Shown here: positions 60,525 through 64,000 of the stretch, one piece after another
Layout of the letters: every line of letters begins with the position of its first letter
Position numbering within the stretch: position 1 is the first letter of the stretch
Assembly (NCBI RefSeq): GCF_011397635.1
Contig: NC_064769.1
Location: 14,587,207 to 14,651,206, forward strand
Length of the DNA: 64,000 nucleotides
Direction of reading: 5' to 3'
From: Epinephelus fuscoguttatus
Lineage: Eukaryota > Chordata > Actinopteri > Perciformes > Serranidae
Translations under genes and position numbers: made by a program
Notes under the pieces: generated by a model
Databases searched by the model: none
What the model was told of the DNA's origin: nothing
The model's input: only the letters and a program-made list of their open reading frames with translations

Positions 60525-61995
60525 TTAGTTCAGCGGTATATGAATCATGGACTACTTATGAAAAATAAGTTTTTTATTCCACATCAAAGTTGGGTGAAAT
60601 ATCCTTAATCTTGTCATCTGTTAAGGACTCTGACAAAGGATTACTCAAAAAGTACACAGTAAAAGTACTTCATATTATGCATGCACGTAGTCTAGGGAGT
60701 ACTAAGTTCAGCCGTATATGAATCTTGGACTACTTATGGAAAATAAGTTTTTTATTCCACATCAAAGTTGGGTGAAATATCCTTGATCTTGTCATCTGTT
60801 AAGGACTTTGACAAAGGATTACTCGAAAAGTACACAGTAAAAGTACTTCATATTATGCATGCACATAGTCTAGGGAGTACTTAGTTCAGTGGTATATGAA
60901 TCTTGGACTACTTATGGAAAATAAGTTTTTTATTCCACATCAAATTTGGGTGAAATATCCTTAATCATATCCTTTGTTCAGGATTTTGACAAAGGATTAC
61001 TCAAAAAGTACACAGTAAAAGTACTTCATATTATGCATGCACGTAGTCTAGGGAGTACTTAGTTCAGTGGTATATGAATCATGGACTACTTATGGAAAAT
61101 AAGTTTTTTATTCCACATCAAAGTTGGGTGAAATATCCTTAATCGTATCCTCTGTTAAGGATTTTGACAAAGGATTACTCAAAAAGTACACAGTAAAAGT
61201 ACTTCATATTATGCATGCACGTAGTCTAGGGAGTACTAAGTTCAGCGGTATATGAATCATGGACTACTTATGGAAAATAAGTTTTTTATTCCACATCAAA
61301 GTTGGGTGAAATATCCTTAATCATATCCTCTGTTAAGGATTTTGACAAAGGATTACTCAAAAAGTACACAGTAAAAGTACTTCATATTATGCATGCACAC
61401 AGTCTAGGAAGTACTTAGTTCAGTGATATATGAATCATGGACTACTTATGGAAAATAAGTTTTTTATTCCACATCAAAATTGGGTGAAATATCCTTGATC
61501 TTGTCATCTGTTAAGGATTTTGACAAAGGATTACTCAAAAAGTACACAGTAAAAGTACTTCATATTATGCATGCATGTAGTCTAGGAAGTACTAAGTTCA
61601 GCGGTATATGAATCATGGACTACTTATGGAAAATAAGTTTTTTATTCCACATCAAAGTTGGGTGAAATATCCTTAATCATATCCTCTGTTAAGGATTTTG
61701 ACAAAGGATTACTCAAAAAGTACACAGTAAAAGTACTTCATATTATGCATGCACACAGTCTAGGAAGTACTTAGTTCAGTGATATATGAATCATGGACTA
61801 CTTATGGAAAATAAGTTTTTTATTCCACATCAAAATTGGGTGAAATATCCTTGATCTTGTCATCTGTTAAGGATTTTGACAAAGGATTACTCAAAAAGTA
61901 CACAGTAAAAGTACTTCATATTATGCATGCATGTAGTCTAGGAAGTACTAAGTTCAGCGGTATATGAATCATGGACTACTTATGGAAAATACGTT
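60525..61995 (-). repeat. right array of 178-bp tandem units, inverted (about 9)
   Basis: The same unit in reverse orientation, marker GGACTACTTATG recurring near 60549, 60728, 60907, 61083, 61261, 61438, 61617, 61795 and 61974. Blocks from about 61248 to 61595 recur almost exactly 356 bp later, a two-unit higher-order repeat. Confidence 0.97.
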
Positions 61996-62053
61996 TTGTA
62001 TTCTACGTCAAAGTTCGGCAAAATATCCTTCAACTTTCCCTCTGCAGTCTGAC

Positions 62054-62309
62054 CCATAGTCACCGCCAGCAGCTCTTCAGAGCCGTTGCATTACGATTAC
62101 CGTAAGTGTTGGTAGATTCGCGCACTAGAAAAAAACGTGCGGCTGATTTGACCAAGCAAAAGCGAACCACGGCTGGCTTGACCGCAGTTGGAATTAGGGG
62201 GTGGTCGACTGGACGCACGCTGATCGCCCATCTGAGGAATTTTCAGGGGCTGGAAAGCCCTGCTGCAGAAAGTCAGACGGAGAAAGGAGTCGGACAACTG
62301 TGTGACAAC
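62054..62309 (+). promoter_or_regulatory. agxt2: agxt2 promoter and 5' UTR region
   Basis: This 256-bp stretch is all that separates the inverted satellite from the agxt2 start codon. It is CpG-richer than the flanking intron and array. Two short related segments (62131-62153 and 62165-62188) share GGCTGxxTTGACC. No TATA box is evident. Confidence 0.5.
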
Positions 62310-62406
62310 ATGTATAAAGTTGTTTCCTCTCTCAGAGGCCGGTGTGCAGTTTTAACACGACAGTCCTGCTTTCGGTCCTCTTCGGCCAAAATCCACTTGG
62401 CAAGTG
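62310..62406 (+). CDS. agxt2: agxt2 coding exon 1 (mitochondrial presequence)
   Basis: 32 codons plus one base, ending at GTGAGT in phase 1. Arg- and Ser-rich (RQSCFRSSSAKIHLAS), consistent with a cleavable matrix-targeting peptide. Confidence 0.82.
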
Positions 62407-64000
62407 GTGAGTTTTAGCGAACGTTAACTGACGTTAGTTGTTGTCTGTTAATGCTGCTTACACAGCCTGAAACTGGGGTGAGTTTAGGTTAGCTTTGATG
62501 GTTGGCACTGTAAGGTAATGGACAAACAGTTGTTGTTAAGTTTTAGCCAATAACATTAGTTCTTTCAGTTAGCAAAGCCCGACTAAACGTAGCAAATTGC
62601 CCAGTGTTAGCCAGAATGAACGAGAGTGAACCCACAAAGCTGCCAAACGTTAACTACATTAGGTAGGTGAACGTGAACCTAACACTGCTTCTTACTTCCT
62701 CAAGTTAATGCAGGTGAATACAACAGTGCAATAAATCCTGCCTTCATGAAGTTTATAATGTTCAGTTTGAACTATTTTAGATTCAACTTTATGTGTGACG
62801 TGTGTTTTATTATTCTTTCCACCCCAGTTATATCATTGGGTATGCTAAATAACACTAACACCTGTCAGTGAAATGCAATACAGCCGAACCTGTACAGTCA
62901 AATCAGAACCTCTCCATCTTATTGCAGGACTGTTGTATTAGACTGCATTAGTTTTAACTAGGTGTACCTAATAAAATAATACATGTTAACATTAGAATCA
63001 TTGTAACATTTCCACTGCAATGTCTCTGGTTCATTACTCAAACAAGGCATGTGTTACAGGATGACCTATGAGTAACTACATCAGAAAAGATTGCAGCTGT
63101 ATATGTCATTGCAAGAAAATAAGGTGATCTTAATGTTGTAGAATGTCAGCCAGGGTTTACACTGATTAAATACAGACTGTCTGGCTTTAATGAAGTAATA
63201 ATAGCATTAACACTATTTATTATATGTGTCTGTAGATGATAAGGGGAAAGAAAGATGAGAGTTGAGAGACCTCTGAGTAAAATTTTAGTGACAGGTTGTT
63301 TCACAAATCAGTCCCAAATGTCACATGAAATGTCATTAAAGCTTTGATCAGTGGTAGCCAAGTAATGCAGTCAGCTCATGGGGTTCCTCAAAGAATAAAT
63401 GTCCTTTACCTCGCTGTTTAAAGTTTATTTGCAATTATTTGACAGGTGCATTATGTCAGAAATCAGCCTTCAAACACCCTCACGCAGATGTCCCAGATAT
63501 GCCCCCATGCAATTTCATGCCAGAGGAATACACGGTAAGAAAGAACAATATCCTGCAGGCATACAGTGTGTCTGTCTTGCACAGTTGGGTCCAGTATTCT
63601 GTCATCACTGAAGTAATTAACATAAAACGTAGACACTTGCTGGTTATGACATTGACTGTAACTCCTGCCTTGTGTATTCTTCTGCCCAGGGTATGTCCAA
63701 AGAGCGGATGATGGAGATTCGCAGACAGAATTGCAACCCGATGATCATGAAGGTTACCTATTATAAGAAACCAGTGTTTATCCACCAGGGATACATGCAG
63801 TGGCTGTGGGATGTGGATGGGAGGCGATATCTGGATCTATTTGCTGGTGTGGCTACTGTCAGTGTGGGCCACTGCCACCCGTAAGGTCCTTTTTCTCTGC
63901 TGTGTCACACAGTGGTAGTAGGCTTAATTCTTAAGCACAGTTCATAATGTTATAAATATATGTTCTTATATCTGAATCCTGAAATCTGTGGGTACAGGAA
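62310..64000 (+). CDS. agxt2: alanine-glyoxylate aminotransferase 2, mitochondrial (5' part)
   Basis: Coding exons 62310-62406, 63446-63534 and 63690-63880; the gene runs off the right edge. The start MYKVVSSLRGRCAVLTRQ is basic, Ser-rich and lacks acids, as expected of a mitochondrial presequence. PDMPPCNFMPEEY, HQGYMQWLWDVDG, RYLDLFAGVATVSVGHCHP match the N-terminal part of AGXT2, a PLP-dependent class III aminotransferase acting on glyoxylate, beta-aminoisobutyrate and dimethylarginines (family knowledge). The PLP lysine lies in later exons outside the window. AGXT2 is next to PRLR in mammals too. An in-frame upstream ATG at 62106 would add 68 residues, but 62310 has A at -3 and starts the presequence. 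Confidence 0.93.
62407..63445. other. agxt2: agxt2 intron 1
   Basis: Unique AT-rich intron, no element recognised. Confidence 0.6.
63446..63534 (+). CDS. agxt2: agxt2 coding exon 2
   Basis: 89 nt after a GACAG acceptor, in phase with exon 1. It ends DMPPCNFMPEEYT|GTAAG. MPPCxFMPExY is a conserved AGXT2 block. Confidence 0.92.
63690..63880 (+). CDS. agxt2: agxt2 coding exon 3
   Basis: 191 nt after a GCCCAG acceptor. It encodes KKPVFIHQGYMQWLWDVDG and RYLDLFAGVATVSVGHCHP, ending within the proline codon at GTAAGG. Typical start of the aminotransferase fold. Confidence 0.94.

Larger units (their letters stand above)
57134..62053. mobile_element. 4.9-kb inverted array element (178-bp satellite arms)
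   Basis: Both outer ends read GTCAGACTGCAGAGGGAAAG toward the inside (57134 on plus, 62053 on minus). Each is followed by head-to-tail 178-bp units in opposite orientation, with a different core (58846-60528). The layout resembles a large non-autonomous DNA transposon with terminal and subterminal repeats. Clear target duplications were not found. An inverted duplication of a satellite is the alternative. Confidence 0.75.

Noticed and set aside
57190..61995. Regular spacing suggesting a CRISPR array
   Set aside because: The 178-bp units are contiguous with no distinct spacers, in a vertebrate genome. It is satellite DNA.
62106..62309. Upstream in-frame start for agxt2 (68 extra residues)
   Set aside because: The added segment does not look like a mitochondrial presequence and precedes the conserved start. 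The ATG at 62310 has better context. Transcript data could reverse this.

Overview
The window is nuclear DNA from a ray-finned fish, most likely a percomorph teleost. Three vertebrate genes are split into short exons with consensus GT/AG boundaries, the introns carry typical teleost repeats (Tc1-like transposon, LINE fragments, fold-back MITEs, CA and GA microsatellites), and the receptor encoded in the middle has the sequence character of a teleost prolactin receptor. All coding assignments come from reading translated exons, checking that splice phases close, and comparing with remembered vertebrate families. No database search was possible.

Layout. (1) 668-29383, minus strand: 5' part of nedd4l, a HECT-type E3 ubiquitin ligase. 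Eight exons give the N-terminus and the whole C2 domain (170 codons). The WW and HECT exons lie beyond the left edge. A ninth, large exon at 10585-11688 is an alternative first exon of 368 codons that splices in frame into the sixth exon, replacing the first half of C2 with a long, apparently disordered region carrying two PPxY motifs. A CpG- and CCAAT-rich promoter region lies at about 29.4-30.05 kb. (2) about 30-42 kb: intergenic DNA with several repeats, including an 880-bp fold-back element, and a possible 5' noncoding exon for the next gene near 34.6 kb. (3) 42128-55378, plus strand: complete coding region of a prolactin receptor (prlr) in eight coding exons, 614 aa, with signal peptide, cytokine-receptor ectodomain with WSEWS, one membrane segment, Box 1 and a DSGRGS phosphodegron. 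Its introns are enlarged by two LINE fragments, MITEs and a solo-LTR-like element. (4) 57134-62053: a roughly 4.9-kb inverted structure made of two opposed arrays of a 178-bp satellite unit around a second, short-period array. (5) 62310 to the right edge, plus strand: first three coding exons of agxt2 (mitochondrial alanine-glyoxylate aminotransferase 2), continuing outside the window.

The three genes do not form a functional unit. PRLR and AGXT2 are neighbours on human chromosome 5p13, so that adjacency is old vertebrate synteny. I see no CRISPR, operon, tRNA or rRNA, and no previously undescribed multi-gene system. The observations most worth a second look are the nedd4l alternative N-terminus with its own PY motifs, the inverted 178-bp satellite next to the agxt2 start, the long fold-back element at 36.8-37.7 kb, the nested insertion at 12.65-13.35 kb, and the solo-LTR-like element with an exact 5-bp target duplication.
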